Positions 26,067 through 35,514 of a stretch of DNA of 64,000 bases are shown here, piece after piece. The notes beneath the pieces are model-generated. The model saw only the letters and a program-made list of their open reading frames with translations, had not been told where the DNA came from and made no database searches. Numbering within the stretch: the first letter of the stretch is position 1; each line of letters begins with the position of its first letter. Origin of the DNA: Acidobacteriota bacterium (lineage in GTDB: Bacteria; Acidobacteriota; Vicinamibacteria; Marinacidobacterales; Marinacidobacteraceae); the NCBI GenBank assembly GCA_009840635.1, contig VXNL01000105.1:1-64000 (forward strand), written 5' to 3'. Made by a program: the position numbers and the translations under genes.

Positions 26067-27748
26067 GCCGGTTCCTAAGGGAGCGGGCCGAGAGACGGCG
26101 CGCTCGGGAAACCTGGCTCGAGGGGCCGGACACCGGCTTCCCGGTTCCGTCGGCGAACGGCGCGGGGGGACTCCGGATCGCCGTCGGCTACCCGAACCGC
26201 TACGCGCTCGGGATGTCCAACGTGGGCTTCCAGGCGGTGCACCGCTTCTTCCACCTCCTGCCCGACACGGTGAGCGAGCGCTTCTTCCTCCCCGACCGCG
26301 CCGAAATGGACGAGTACCGGAGGACCGGACTCGCCCTGCGCACGCTCGAGAGCGGGAGCCCGGTGCGCGGCTTCGACGTGGTGGCGTTTTCGATCACCTT
26401 CGAACCCGACCTGGTCCATCTGGTCGAGATGCTCCAGCTCGCCGGGATCCCCCCGCTGGCGGCGGACCGGACGGCCCGGGATCCGCTGGTGATCGCCGGC
26501 GGCCCGGTCACCTTCCTGAATCCGGAGCCGCTCGCCCCCTTCGTGGACGCCTTCGGAGTGGGCGAAGCCGAGGCCCTCCTTCCTGCCCTGACCGACGTTC
26601 TTCAGGCGGAAACCCGCGACGCGCGGCTCCGGGGTCTGGCCGAGGAGTCCGGGTTCTACGTGCCGGCCACCCACGAGGTCGAGTACGCGCCGGACGGCCA
26701 GGTTCTTCATCGCCGGATTCGCGGCGGACACCCGGTGGTTCGGGCCCGGATGGGCAAGGACGCCCGGTTCCCGCCGCCGGCCACCTACATCCTCACCCGG
26801 GACACGGAGATGTCGGACAAGTTCCTGGTCGAGGTATCGCGCGGCTGTCCGACGCTCTGCCGCTTCTGCTGGGCCGGCTACAACTACCTGCCGAAGCGGT
26901 CCTTCGAGGTGGAGCGGCTGCTGGCGCTCGCCCGCACCGCCCGCCCCCACACCGACCGGATCGGGCTGGTTTCAACCGCGGTGGGCGCCCACCGGGAAAT
27001 CGTCCCGCTGGTTTCGGACCTTCGCGATCAGGGTTTCCGGGTGAGCGTTTCGTCGATCCGCTTCGAGGACGTGCGGGACGAGTTCGCCCGGCCGCTCGCG
27101 GAGAGCGGGGAACGGACCGTGGCCATCGCTCCTGAGGTCGGGACGGACCGGCTGCGCAAGGCCATCCACAAGCGGGTGACCAATGACGAGATCCTCGACA
27201 AGACCGGGACGCTGCTCGAAGCGGGGGTCGAGAACCTGAAGCTCTACCTGATGGTAGGGCTGCCGGGAGAGACCGATACCGATGTGGAGGCCATCGTGCC
27301 CCTCGTGCGCCGCATCCGGGATCTCGTGCGGGCGAAGCGGCGCGGCGGACGCACCATCGCGAGCGTCAACCCCTTCATCCCGAAACCGGGCACGCCGTTC
27401 CAGTGGCGGCCCATGGCGCCGCTGCCGGTCCTGAACTCCCGGATCCGCTATCTGCAGCGCGAACTGGGGGCCCTTTCCGGCGTCGAGGCGCACTGCAAGT
27501 CCCCGCGCATGGAGCGGCTCCAGGCCCTGCTCGCGCTGGGCGACCGCCGCCTGGCCCCGGTGATCCTCGCGCTGGCCCAGGGGCGCGGCCTGAACCGGAG
27601 CCTCAAGGACGCCGGGCTCTCGCTGGACGCCTACCTCTACCGGCAGCGGGACCTCGACGAGGAACTCCCCTGGGGTTTCATGGACACCGGGATGAAGGAC
27701 AGCCTCCTCAAGGACCAACTCGCCAAGGCCGACCGCCTGGTGGCGTAG
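26063..27748 (+). CDS. B12-binding-like radical SAM protein (TIGR03960-type)
   Basis: 561 residues. The N-terminal ~190 residues form a Rossmann/B12-binding-like region (IAVGYPNRYALGMSNVGFQ, VIAGGPVTFLNPEP). The radical SAM core follows, with C262, C266 and C269 (SRGCPTLCRFCWAGY) for the 4Fe-4S cluster. Further radical SAM signatures include TVAIAPEVGTDRLRKAIHK and LYLMVGLPGETDTDVEAI. It ends with a TRAM-less tail. In many bacteria such genes sit with rng or L21/L27 genes and a DUF2344 partner; neither adjoins here. The reaction is unknown. Confidence 0.85.
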   Translation: MSRFLRERAERRRARETWLEGPDTGFPVPSANGAGGLRIAVGYPNRYALGMSNVGFQAVHRFFHLLPDTVSERFFLPDRAEMDEYRRTGLALRTLESGSPVRGFDVVAFSITFEPDLVHLVEMLQLAGIPPLAADRTARDPLVIAGGPVTFLNPEPLAPFVDAFGVGEAEALLPALTDVLQAETRDARLRGLAEESGFYVPATHEVEYAPDGQVLHRRIRGGHPVVRARMGKDARFPPPATYILTRDTEMSDKFLVEVSRGCPTLCRFCWAGYNYLPKRSFEVERLLALARTARPHTDRIGLVSTAVGAHREIVPLVSDLRDQGFRVSVSSIRFEDVRDEFARPLAESGERTVAIAPEVGTDRLRKAIHKRVTNDEILDKTGTLLEAGVENLKLYLMVGLPGETDTDVEAIVPLVRRIRDLVRAKRRGGRTIASVNPFIPKPGTPFQWRPMAPLPVLNSRIRYLQRELGALSGVEAHCKSPRMERLQALLALGDRRLAPVILALAQGRGLNRSLKDAGLSLDAYLYRQRDLDEELPWGFMDTGMKDSLLKDQLAKADRLVA

Positions 27749-27835
27749 CGGCCTGGACCCCTTCCCCAGACCGGCCGGGTAGCGCGCCGGCTTGGAGCCC
27801 CCACCGGGAGAACCGGGCCGGATTCAGGCGGCACG

Positions 27836-27863
27836 CGCGGCGCTCTGCGCCGCGCACGGCACT
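27836..27863. repeat. GC-rich palindrome upstream of oxyR
   Basis: GCGGCGC and GCGCCGC pair around a two-base loop, followed by GCACGGCA. The same module stands at 33-57 and, inverted, near 32393-32424. It ends seven bases before the OxyR-type site, inside the probable oxyR control region. Confidence 0.6.
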
Positions 27864-27866
27864 CCT

Positions 27867-27887
27867 GTGATAGTTCTTCGCTATCAC
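27867..27887 (+). promoter_or_regulatory. OxyR-type operator at the oxyR start
   Basis: A perfect inverted repeat GTGATAG-TTCTTCG-CTATCAC, containing ATAG-N7-CTAT, the half-site of the OxyR consensus. It ends three bases before the oxyR ATG (27891), where a ribosome site would normally be. This fits autorepression by OxyR, as is known for many LysR-type genes. Confidence 0.7.
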
Positions 27888-27890
27888 CCG

Positions 27891-28796
27891 ATGAGACCCA
27901 GCAGCTTCACCCTGCGGCAGATCCAGTACGCGGTTGCGGTCGCCGATGCGTCCAGCTTCCGCCGGGCGGCGGAGCACTGCCATGTGTCCCAGCCTTCCCT
28001 GAGCGCGCAGATTCGGGAACTGGAGGAAGCGCTCGGGGTGCGACTGTTCGAGCGGGACCGCCGCGGCGTGATGATCACGACGGCGGGTTCGGAACTCATC
28101 GAACGCATGCGGCGCGTCCTTGCGGAGGTGGACGACGTAGCGAGCGCCGCAGGACAGTTCCTGGACCCCCTGGCCCGGACGCTTCATATCGGCGCGATCC
28201 CCACGATCGGGCCCTACCTGCTCCCGGCCGCCACCCGCGCACTGCGAAAGGAACATCCGCGTCTGACGCTGACGTGGCTGGAAGCGAAGACTGACGCCCT
28301 GGTTCGCCGGATCCGCCAGGGGAAACTCGATGGCGGGTTCCTCGCTCTGGAAGCCGGGGTCGAGGACCTCGACTACGAGACGATCGAGGACGACCCGTTC
28401 GTGCTCGCGACGCCGGCGGACCATCCTCTTGGCCGGGCGCCCTCGCCCGTTCCGTTCCGCCGCCTGCGGGGCGAGCGCATCCTCCTGCTCGACGAGGGGC
28501 ACTGCTTCCGGGACCAGGTCATCGAGTTCTGCAGCCGGCGCGGTGTCGAGGAACTCAGCGTGCGCGCGACGAGCCTGCCGACCCTGGTGCAGATGGTCGC
28601 CGCGGGCATGGGGATCACCCTCCTGCCTCACATGGCGGTGCGGGCCGAGGCGCCCCGGTCGGATCTCCGGACGCAGCCCGTGACGCAGCCGGTCCCGCAC
28701 CGCACGGTCATCCTCGCCTGGCGCCGGCAGTCGGCGACCGCCGAGGCCATGCGGAAGGTCGCGCGGACCGTGCGGGGCGCGGTCCGCACGACGTAA
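27891..28796 (+). CDS. oxyR: Hydrogen peroxide-sensing regulator OxyR
   Basis: 301 residues, LysR family. N-terminal winged helix-turn-helix (residues ~7-65, FRRAAEHCHVSQPSLSAQIR). The C-terminal sensor domain keeps the two redox cysteines, C205 and C214, in DEGHCFRDQVIEFC, eight residues apart as in E. coli OxyR C199/C208. Peroxide oxidises them to a disulfide that switches DNA binding and activates antioxidant genes. Arranged convergently with katG, 48 bases apart end to end. OxyR-type sites precede both genes. Confidence 0.95.
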   Translation: MRPSSFTLRQIQYAVAVADASSFRRAAEHCHVSQPSLSAQIRELEEALGVRLFERDRRGVMITTAGSELIERMRRVLAEVDDVASAAGQFLDPLARTLHIGAIPTIGPYLLPAATRALRKEHPRLTLTWLEAKTDALVRRIRQGKLDGGFLALEAGVEDLDYETIEDDPFVLATPADHPLGRAPSPVPFRRLRGERILLLDEGHCFRDQVIEFCSRRGVEELSVRATSLPTLVQMVAAGMGITLLPHMAVRAEAPRSDLRTQPVTQPVPHRTVILAWRRQSATAEAMRKVARTVRGAVRTT

Positions 28797-28802
28797 GGGG
28801 GA

Positions 28803-28823
28803 GGCGGCGCGGAGGGCGCCGCC
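28803..28823. terminator. Hairpin between convergent oxyR and katG
   Basis: GGCGGCGC (28803-28810) and GCGCCGCC (28816-28823) form an eight-base perfect stem with a five-base loop. It lies midway in the 48-base gap between the two stops. There is no T-run on either strand, so it is at best a bidirectional stop or 3'-end stabiliser. Confidence 0.45.
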
Positions 28824-28844
28824 GCGGTCCCCTTCCGGTCCTGC

Positions 28845-31070
28845 CTACCGATCGAGGTCGAAGCGGTCCAGGGTCATCACCTTCGCCCACGCCGCCACGA
28901 AGTCGTGAACGAACTGCTCGCCCGCATCGTCGGCCGCATAGAACTCGGAAACGGCCCTTAACTCGGAGTTCGAGCCGAAGATCAGGTCCACGCCGGTGGC
29001 GGTCCACCGGAGATCGCCGCTCGCGCGGTCACGACCCTCGTACACCCCCGGCGTGACCGACTCGGACCAGGTGGTGGACATGTCGATCAGGTTCACGAAG
29101 AAGTCGTTGCTCAGCGCGCCGGGCCGATCCGTGAACACGCCGTGGGGCGCGCCGCCGGCGTTGGCGTCGAGGGCTCGCATTCCTCCAACCAGCACCGACA
29201 TCTCGGGAATGGTCAGGTTCAGGAGCGACGCCTTTTCCACGAGCATCTCGGCCGGGGTCCGCACGTTGCCGCTCGAGAGGTAGTTCCGGAAGCCGTCCGC
29301 CCGGGGCTCGAGCAGGTTGAACGCGTGGATGTCGGTCTGCGCCTCGGAGGCGTCGGCGCGGCCCGGCTCGAAGGGGACCCGCACCCGCACGCCGCCGCGC
29401 TCGGCGGCGAGTTCGATGCCGGCGGCGCCGCCCAGGACGATCAGGTCGGCGAGCGAAACCCGCTTGTCACCCGACTGGGCCCCGTTGAAGTCGCGCTGGA
29501 CCCCTTCGAGAACCCCGATCACCCGGGCCAGCTCCTGCGGATCGTTGGCGGCCCAGTCCTTCTGGGGGGCCAGCCGGACCCGGGCGCCGTTGGCGCCGCC
29601 CCGCATGTCCGTGGCGCGGAAGGTGGAGGCCGAGGCCCACGCGGTGCGCACGAGTTCGGCGCTCGAAAGACCGGCGCCCAGAATGTCGGCCTTCAGTACC
29701 TGGGCGTCCTGCGCGTCGATCAGGGTGTGGTCCACCGCGGGCACCGGGTCCTGCCAGGTGAAGACCTGGTCTGGCGCGAGGTCGCCGCGATACCGGGAGA
29801 CGGGTCCCAGGTCGCGGTGCGTGAGCTTGAACCAGGCGCGGGCGAAGGCGTCCTCGAACTCGTCGGGGTTTTCGAGCCAGCGCGACGTCAGGTCGCGATA
29901 GATCGGGTCCACCTTCAGCGCGAGGTCGGTGGTGAGCATGATCGGGGCGTGGCGGAGGGACGCGTCGTGCGCGTCCGGCACCAGGTTCGCGCCGGCGCCG
30001 CCCTCGGGAATCCACTGGATGGCGCCCCCGGGGCTCGTCGTCTGGACCCACTCGAACCGGTACAGATTCTGGAGGAAGTTGTTGGTCCAGCGGGCGGGAC
30101 TGCTGGTCCAGGCGCCTTCGAGGCCGCTCGTGATCGTGTCCTTGCCGTGCCCCTCGCCGTAGGTGTTCTCCCAGCCGAACCCCTGCGCCTCGATCGCGCC
30201 GCCCTCCGGTTCGACACCCACGTTTCCGGCCGCCGGCGCGGCGCCGTGCGCCTTGCCGAAGGTGTGTCCGCCGGCGATGAGCGCGGCCGTTTCCTCGTCG
30301 GTCATGGCCATCCGGCCGAAAGCCTCGCGGATGGCGTCCGCGGCCGCCTGCGGGTCCGGGTTCCCGCCCGGACCCTGGGGATTCACGTAGATCAGGCCCA
30401 TCTGGGTGGCGCCGAGGGGAGGATTCAGGTCCCCGTCGCCGTCGCGGCGGTCCGCGCCGAGCCACTCGCCCTCGGGACCCCAGTTCACCTCGAGGGCCGC
30501 CCAGTCGTCCTCGCGGCCCCCGGCGAAACCGAGCGTCTCGAAGCCCATGGACTCCATGGCGACGGTGCCGGCGAGGACGATCAGGTCCGCCCACGAGACC
30601 GCCCGGCCGTACTTCGCCTTGATCGGCCAGAGCAGCCGGTGCGCCTTGTCGAGGTTGGCGTTGTCGGGCCAGCTGTTCAGGGGCGCGAACCGCTGCTGGC
30701 CGCCGTCGGCGCCGCCCCGGCCGTCCATCTCCCGGTACGTTCCGGCGCTGTGCCAGGCCATCCGGATGAAGAACGGTCCGTAGTGGCCGAAGTCGGCGGG
30801 CCACCAGTCCTGGGAGGTCGTCATCAACTCCGCCAGCTCCGCCTTGAGTGCGGCGAGGTCAACGCTCTCGAACGCCTCGCCGTAGTCGAAATCGTCGCCC
30901 AGCGGGCTGGAACCCGGAGAATTGAGCCGCAGCGGACCGAGGTCCAGCTGATTGGGCCACCAGTCCGCGTTGGTCGGCGCCCGTTCCTGGGCAACGGCGT
31001 GATGGGTTGGCGCGGAGGGACCGATTCCAACGGCCAGCAGGACGGCTACGGTGAGCGTTCGTTTCAGCAT
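28845..31070 (-). CDS. katG: Catalase-peroxidase KatG with predicted signal peptide
   Basis: 741 residues. The distal haem triad is R103, W106, H107 ([10 protein letters not shown]), and the proximal histidine is H269 ([11 protein letters not shown]). The Met-Tyr-Trp adduct needed for catalase activity can form from W106, Y228 ([12 protein letters not shown]) and M254 (RMAMTDEE). The C-terminal duplicated domain is present. It removes hydrogen peroxide. Residues 1-28 ([22 protein letters not shown]) look like a Sec signal, so export to the periplasm is predicted, unlike most KatG proteins. The start has GGGAG nine bases upstream. An OxyR-type site stands about 130-155 bases upstream. Confidence 0.96.
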   Translation of the reverse strand: MLKRTLTVAVLLAVGIGPSAPTHHAVAQERAPTNADWWPNQLDLGPLRLNSPGSSPLGDDFDYGEAFESVDLAALKAELAELMTTSQDWWPADFGHYGPFFIRMAWHSAGTYREMDGRGGADGGQQRFAPLNSWPDNANLDKAHRLLWPIKAKYGRAVSWADLIVLAGTVAMESMGFETLGFAGGREDDWAALEVNWGPEGEWLGADRRDGDGDLNPPLGATQMGLIYVNPQGPGGNPDPQAAADAIREAFGRMAMTDEETAALIAGGHTFGKAHGAAPAAGNVGVEPEGGAIEAQGFGWENTYGEGHGKDTITSGLEGAWTSSPARWTNNFLQNLYRFEWVQTTSPGGAIQWIPEGGAGANLVPDAHDASLRHAPIMLTTDLALKVDPIYRDLTSRWLENPDEFEDAFARAWFKLTHRDLGPVSRYRGDLAPDQVFTWQDPVPAVDHTLIDAQDAQVLKADILGAGLSSAELVRTAWASASTFRATDMRGGANGARVRLAPQKDWAANDPQELARVIGVLEGVQRDFNGAQSGDKRVSLADLIVLGGAAGIELAAERGGVRVRVPFEPGRADASEAQTDIHAFNLLEPRADGFRNYLSSGNVRTPAEMLVEKASLLNLTIPEMSVLVGGMRALDANAGGAPHGVFTDRPGALSNDFFVNLIDMSTTWSESVTPGVYEGRDRASGDLRWTATGVDLIFGSNSELRAVSEFYAADDAGEQFVHDFVAAWAKVMTLDRFDLDR

Positions 31071-31200
31071 CTGTTCTGTCTCCCGATGAGGGGGTGGTCG
31101 GGCAGTCGGGAGGCCGCTTTGGCTTCCGGGCCTGACTCCGAGTCTGGTTCGAGTGCTACCAGTCTGAAGCCGGACGCCTGATTCGTCCAAGACATTGTGT

Positions 31201-31226
31201 CTATCGCCGTGATAGATATGACCTAT
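31201..31226 (-). promoter_or_regulatory. OxyR-binding site upstream of katG
   Basis: CTAT (31201-31204), ATAG (31212-31215) and CTAT (31223-31226) are separated by exactly seven bases each. These are three of the four elements of the OxyR motif ATAG-N7-CTAT-N7-ATAG-N7-CTAT; the fourth position reads AGAC. On the minus strand CACAAT follows directly and could be a -10 element of an activated katG promoter lacking a good -35. Confidence 0.72.
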
Positions 31227-31264
31227 CAGTCGGCGAACGCCGCCTCGGTTTTGCCACCGGCTGT

Positions 31265-32062
31265 TTACTGCCGTCCGGCCACGACCACCGACCAGTTGCG
31301 TCCCACGGTCGGGCCCTCGCGCCGGTAGGAGTGGAACGCCGGCTGACACCGGGTGCAGACCGTGGTGTCCTCGATCCCGTCCTCCGGCAGGCCCGCCGCG
31401 AGCAATTGGAGGCAGTTCGCGAGCACCAGGTCGAGGTGGGGGCGTCCCCCAGCCCGTGGCCGGAGCGTGAACCGGTCCACGTCGTGTCCCTGCTCGCGGA
31501 ACGCGGAGACCACCTCGGGTCCGACCTCGAAGCAGCAGGAGCGGATCGCGGGGCCGATGACTGCTCTGAGCCGCGAGGGAGGAGCACCGGCCTCCGCGGC
31601 CAGCGCCCGGACGGCCGCATCAACCACCCGCACCAGGGTGCCGCGCCAACCGGCGTGAGCCCCGGCCACGGCTCCTGAGACCGGGTCCGCCAGCAACACC
31701 GGGACGCAGTCCGCGGCCTTGATCGCTACGGCGGTTCCGGGGATGCGGGTCACCACGGCGTCGCCGACGGCCGGGGCACCCGGCCGCGCGACGCCACGGA
31801 GCACCTGCACGTCATTGCCGTGGACCTGCCGCAGGGCGTGCACGGCCCGCACCCCGGAGGCGCGCTCGAGCAGGTCCAGGTCGGCTTCCATTTCGTCGCG
31901 GTTGCCAAGACGCGAAGCGCCCGGCTGGCGGTTCTGGACCCGGCAGGTGAAGCCGTGGAGGGCCGGGAAGCGGGTGGAAGCGAGCACTTCGAGCGGTTCG
32001 GCGGGGCCGAGGGGCTGCCAGCGGAAGCCGTGGGGCGGGTCGGAGAAGTGGAAGGGCGTCAA
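31265..32062 (-). CDS. pgeF: Peptidoglycan editing factor PgeF (YfiH/DUF152 family)
   Basis: 265 residues. Copper/zinc-type active-site motifs of the family are present: [36 protein letters not shown] and [15 protein letters not shown], plus [15 protein letters not shown]. PgeF acts as a purine-nucleoside phosphorylase-like oxidoreductase in some species and, in E. coli, hydrolyses misincorporated residues from UDP-MurNAc precursors. Its place at the end of the division/wall cluster, after ftsZ, is common. The ATG at 32062 is used. The 403 bases between it and ftsZ hold repeats. Confidence 0.9.
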   Translation of the reverse strand: MTPFHFSDPPHGFRWQPLGPAEPLEVLASTRFPALHGFTCRVQNRQPGASRLGNRDEMEADLDLLERASGVRAVHALRQVHGNDVQVLRGVARPGAPAVGDAVVTRIPGTAVAIKAADCVPVLLADPVSGAVAGAHAGWRGTLVRVVDAAVRALAAEAGAPPSRLRAVIGPAIRSCCFEVGPEVVSAFREQGHDVDRFTLRPRAGGRPHLDLVLANCLQLLAAGLPEDGIEDTTVCTRCQPAFHSYRREGPTVGRNWSVVVAGRQ

Positions 32063-32465
32063 CGCCGGCCGCCGTGTTGGCGCTTTTTCTCAGGGCGTGA
32101 GGGCAGGTAGGGCTGCGCCGTGCCCGGTGCTCCGCACCGAGCGTCGAGCTGCATGTCCTGACGGCGGGGTTCGGAGCGCCGGCCTCTGGCCGGCATCGCG
32201 CGGGAGCGCGAAACCCCCGTTGACGTCGCTGCGCCATGGGAACGTGAGAGCCGCAGTCTGCTCGCTGGGGAAATGCGGTTTCGCCTCGCTGCGCTCGGCG
32301 ATGCCGGCCGGAGGCCGGCGCTCCGAGCCGGCGCGTCATCCTGTCGGTGTAAGGGCTGGGATTCCACGCCGGAGGCCCCGAGGCTGGGTGGGGTTGCGCC
32401 GTGCGCGGCGCAGAGCGCCGCGCGTGCCGGTCTGAAGACCGGCGGTCCCAGCCGGCGCGTCACTC
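32063..32465. repeat. Repeat-filled gap between ftsZ and pgeF
   Basis: No gene is seen. Two copies of the composite repeat lie in opposite orientation: an inverted copy at about 32171-32214 (hairpin TCGCGC/GCGCGA plus GCCGGCC/GGCCGGC) and a direct copy at about 32272-32326, whose core 32300-32326 is identical to those at 5351 and 50982. A third type, GTGCCGGTCTGAAGACCGGC, runs 32424-32443, preceded by GCGGCGC/GCGCCGC palindromes at about 32404-32424. The inverted copies could form a large cruciform or RNA hairpin. Confidence 0.8.
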
Positions 32466-34187
32466 CTAGCTGCGGCGGTTTAGATACGGAGGCGTCTCGA
32501 GGTCCCCCCAGCGGTCGTCCCCCACGTCTTCGGGAAGGGACATGGGCTCGTCCATCACCGGCCGCGAGGCGGAACCGAAGACGTCGGCGCGTTCCTGATC
32601 CGTCCCGTTCCCCTTCGCTTCCACCCGGTTCGCGTCGGATTCGGCGATCGTGGGAAAGGTGTCCAGTTTCGGGATGGTTCGGCCGACCCGGCCCCCGGCC
32701 CGGTCGGCGCGCCCCGCCGGCCCCGACCCGGCCGCCGAGGGCGCGACGCCCCGCCCGCCGAACGTGCCCGTCGCGCGGGTGGTGTAGTTCGCGAAGTCGT
32801 TGGGGGTCGCGTTCGCCCGGTTCCGGTCGGGGAACCCGGTAGCCACCACCGTCACCTTGATCTCGCCCGTCTCGTCCATTCTCGGATCGAGTGCGGTCCC
32901 GATCAGGATGTTGTCCCCCGGTTCGGGATCGGCCGATCCGTAGATTCCGGTTCCCTCGGGGGCCACGGCGTCCCGCACGACCTGGACGGCGCGCTGCACC
33001 TCGTTGAGCGTCAGACTCTCGCCCCCCGTGACGTTGACGATGATGCTCGTCGCGCCCTGAATCGAGGTGTCCTCGAGCAGCGGCGAAGAGATGGCCGCCT
33101 CGGTGGCCTCCTCGACCCGGTCCTCGCCCGAGGATTGCCCGATGCCCATGACCGCGTCGCCGCGCAGCCGCATGGCGGAGCGGACGTCGGCGAAGTCCAG
33201 GTTGATCTCCCCCGGGACCTGGATCAGGTCCGAGATCCCCTGAACCGCCTGCCGCACCACGTCGTCCGCGCTCCGGAACGCATCCCGGATCTTGAGGTTC
33301 CCGTACACCTCGACGACCCGGTCGTTCGGAACGCAGATGAGGGTGTCCACGAACTCGCGGAGTTCGCGAATTCCGTCGTTGGCCGTCGTCCGGCGCTGCT
33401 TGCCCTCGACGCTCATCGGCTTGGTCGCCACCGCGATGCAGAGGGCCTTGATCTCCTGGGCGACGCAGGCGATCACCGGCGCCGCACCGGTGCCGGTACC
33501 CCCTCCCTCACCCACGGTGATGAAGATCATGTCGGCGCCCGCCAGCACGTCGATGAGACGGTCCATGTCGTCGCGCGCCGCCAGCCGTCCCACCTCCGGA
33601 TCGCCGCCGCAGCCGAGTCCGCCGGTCCGCTCGATTCCCAACTGGATCTTCGCGGGCGCCTTCGACAACTCGAGCACCTGGGCGTCGGTGTTCGCCGCAA
33701 TGAACTCGACGCCGGTGACGCCCGCCTCGATCATCCGATTGACGGCATTGCCACCGCCGCCGCCGACGCCGATGACCTTGATGACCGCCCGCTTCTCCAT
33801 CACTTCGTCGGAGGGCGCGAACGGCGCGTCCTCCGTCGCGGCGAGCGGAGCGGCGGGGGCGGCGGCCTTCTTCTTCGCAGCCGGCTTCTTCCGAACCGGC
33901 GGGTCGGCGGCGCTCGCTGCCGGTTCCTCGACCGTTGGGGCCGGTTCCGCCGTGGCTGCCGCTTCCTCGGCCGCCGCCGGCGGCCCCACGGGCGTGGAAT
34001 CCGCAGCTTCCGGCGGCGTGGCCTCGGAGGCGCCGGACTCCACCGTGGGGGCAGCGAAGAGCGCCGGCTGCCCGGCGGCGGCCGACTGCACTGCCGCGTC
34101 CGGAGACGAGGCGGCCTTGCCCGTTTCCGTGGGGCCTGCTTCGGGATCGCTGGCCTTGGGCACTGGTTCTTCGGCGAAGAAGATCAT
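32466..34187 (-). CDS. ftsZ: Cell division protein FtsZ with long N-terminal extension
   Basis: 573 residues. The tubulin-like GTPase starts only at about residue 133 (AVIKVIGVGGGGGNAV), with the signature GEGGGTGTGAAP at 225-236 and the T7-loop region NLDFADVRSAM. A linker (about 455-560) leads to the C-terminal peptide LETPPYLNRRS that binds FtsA. Residues 1-130 are an Ala/Pro/Glu-rich disordered extension with a lysine cluster (RKKPAAKKK) not found in typical FtsZ. The start is supported by AAGGAG seven bases upstream; an internal ATG at 33800 lacks a ribosome site. FtsZ forms the cytokinetic ring. Confidence 0.95.
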   Translation of the reverse strand: MIFFAEEPVPKASDPEAGPTETGKAASSPDAAVQSAAAGQPALFAAPTVESGASEATPPEAADSTPVGPPAAAEEAAATAEPAPTVEEPAASAADPPVRKKPAAKKKAAAPAAPLAATEDAPFAPSDEVMEKRAVIKVIGVGGGGGNAVNRMIEAGVTGVEFIAANTDAQVLELSKAPAKIQLGIERTGGLGCGGDPEVGRLAARDDMDRLIDVLAGADMIFITVGEGGGTGTGAAPVIACVAQEIKALCIAVATKPMSVEGKQRRTTANDGIRELREFVDTLICVPNDRVVEVYGNLKIRDAFRSADDVVRQAVQGISDLIQVPGEINLDFADVRSAMRLRGDAVMGIGQSSGEDRVEEATEAAISSPLLEDTSIQGATSIIVNVTGGESLTLNEVQRAVQVVRDAVAPEGTGIYGSADPEPGDNILIGTALDPRMDETGEIKVTVVATGFPDRNRANATPNDFANYTTRATGTFGGRGVAPSAAGSGPAGRADRAGGRVGRTIPKLDTFPTIAESDANRVEAKGNGTDQERADVFGSASRPVMDEPMSLPEDVGDDRWGDLETPPYLNRRS

Positions 34188-34227
34188 GGGATCGCTCCTT
34201 GGGGTGGGGGTTTTGGGGGAAAAGTGG

Positions 34228-35514
34228 TCATTGGGCCTTCCGGAGGTGTCCGGCCACCCGCCGCAAGCTGTCACCGATGGCGCGGCCCATCTCCGAGAGC
34301 GCGGACCGGGGCCTGGTGGCGGGCCTGCGCTGCCGATGCAGGAGGCCGTAGCGGCAAAGACCCATGGCGCAGCCGAAGTCCGGGCGCTCCGCAAGATCGC
34401 GCCGGCCGGTCAGTCCCTGGGGCCCGCGACTCTCGACGTACGCCCCGAAAACGAGTCGCGTCACATCGCTCAGCCCGTCGAGGTTCGCTCCGCCTCCGGT
34501 GAGCACCATGGTCCGGGGGACCTCCCGGAGCACGGTGCCCAACTGGTCACGGATCTTGGTGAGATCGCTCTCCGCGCGCCGCTGAAGGACGTCGGCCAGC
34601 AGCCGGCGGCGCCATTGCTTGGGATAGCCGCCGCCCGAAACGTGGACTTCGAAGTGATCGTCCTCGGGCACCTTCTCCGCGAGGGCGACACCGTAGCGGC
34701 GCTTGGCCTGCTCCGCGTGAGCGTGGGAGGTCTTGAGTCCGAGGGCAAGGTCGCGCGTGTACGCCCGGCCGCCGCTCGGCATCAGGTCCGAATGCCGCAG
34801 CGCTCCGTGCCGGAACACCGCGATCTCGGTTGTCATGGCTCCGATGTCGAGCAGGACGACGCCGTCCTGCCGCTCTTCCCCCGTGAGGACGCCGTACCCG
34901 GCGGCCAGGGGAGCGGCCACCAGGCGCTCGATGCGGATGCCGGCGCCGTTCACCGCCTCCTCGAGGCGGTGGAGCGTGGCGGCGGGACAGCTCACCAGGT
35001 GCACGTGCGATTCGATCTTCTCGCCCGTCCAGCCCGTCGGGTTGTCGGTGGAATCGAGGTCGTCCACCCAGAACTCCTGAGGAAGCGCGTGCAGCAGTTC
35101 ATACGGAGGGCGGAGCCAGGCCGTGCCGCCGTCCCTGGGCACAGCCGCCATGACGGCCCGGTAGACATCGGACTCCGCAATGCGGTGCTGCGGCGTCAGG
35201 ATCGAAATCGCCCCGGACGAGTTGATGCTGCGGCGGGTACGGCTGCCCACCGAGACGAAGGCCGACCCGACCTCCACGCCGGCCGCCTGTTCGACTTCCT
35301 CGACCGCCTGCCGTACGGCTTCGGTGACCCCTCCCAGCCGTACGACCTCACCGTACTGGACGGAGTTCCGCGACTCGGCCTGCCCGACCGCCAGCACCTC
35401 GAGCCCCATCGCCTCCTCGGTTCCGGAGGGAGCCTCGGGCATGCGGGCGAGCACGGTGCGCACCAGATCGGATCCGATGTCAATGCCGCAGAGCAGACCC
35501 GCCGGCCTCGTCAT
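34228..35514 (-). CDS. ftsA: Cell division protein FtsA
   Basis: 428 residues, actin-like ATPase. Phosphate and nucleotide-binding motifs: CGIDIGSDLVRTVLA near the N terminus, VVLLDIGAMTTEIAVF in the middle and MVLTGGGANLDGL late. The C terminus ends in an amphipathic helix (IGDSLRRVAGHLRKAQ) that would bind the membrane. It tethers FtsZ filaments to the inner membrane. The ATG overlaps the ftsQ stop (TGATG), and the stop is 40 bases before ftsZ. Confidence 0.93.
   Translation of the reverse strand: MTRPAGLLCGIDIGSDLVRTVLARMPEAPSGTEEAMGLEVLAVGQAESRNSVQYGEVVRLGGVTEAVRQAVEEVEQAAGVEVGSAFVSVGSRTRRSINSSGAISILTPQHRIAESDVYRAVMAAVPRDGGTAWLRPPYELLHALPQEFWVDDLDSTDNPTGWTGEKIESHVHLVSCPAATLHRLEEAVNGAGIRIERLVAAPLAAGYGVLTGEERQDGVVLLDIGAMTTEIAVFRHGALRHSDLMPSGGRAYTRDLALGLKTSHAHAEQAKRRYGVALAEKVPEDDHFEVHVSGGGYPKQWRRRLLADVLQRRAESDLTKIRDQLGTVLREVPRTMVLTGGGANLDGLSDVTRLVFGAYVESRGPQGLTGRRDLAERPDFGCAMGLCRYGLLHRQRRPATRPRSALSEMGRAIGDSLRRVAGHLRKAQ

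Noticed and set aside
31201-31623. Minus-strand open frame over the katG upstream region
   Set aside because: It is out of frame with pgeF and composed of Arg/Ser-rich shadow sequence; the interval holds the OxyR site instead.
33800-34187. FtsZ start at the internal ATG 33800
   Set aside because: No ribosome site there, while 34187 has AAGGAG at ideal spacing; kept as a question in the findings.
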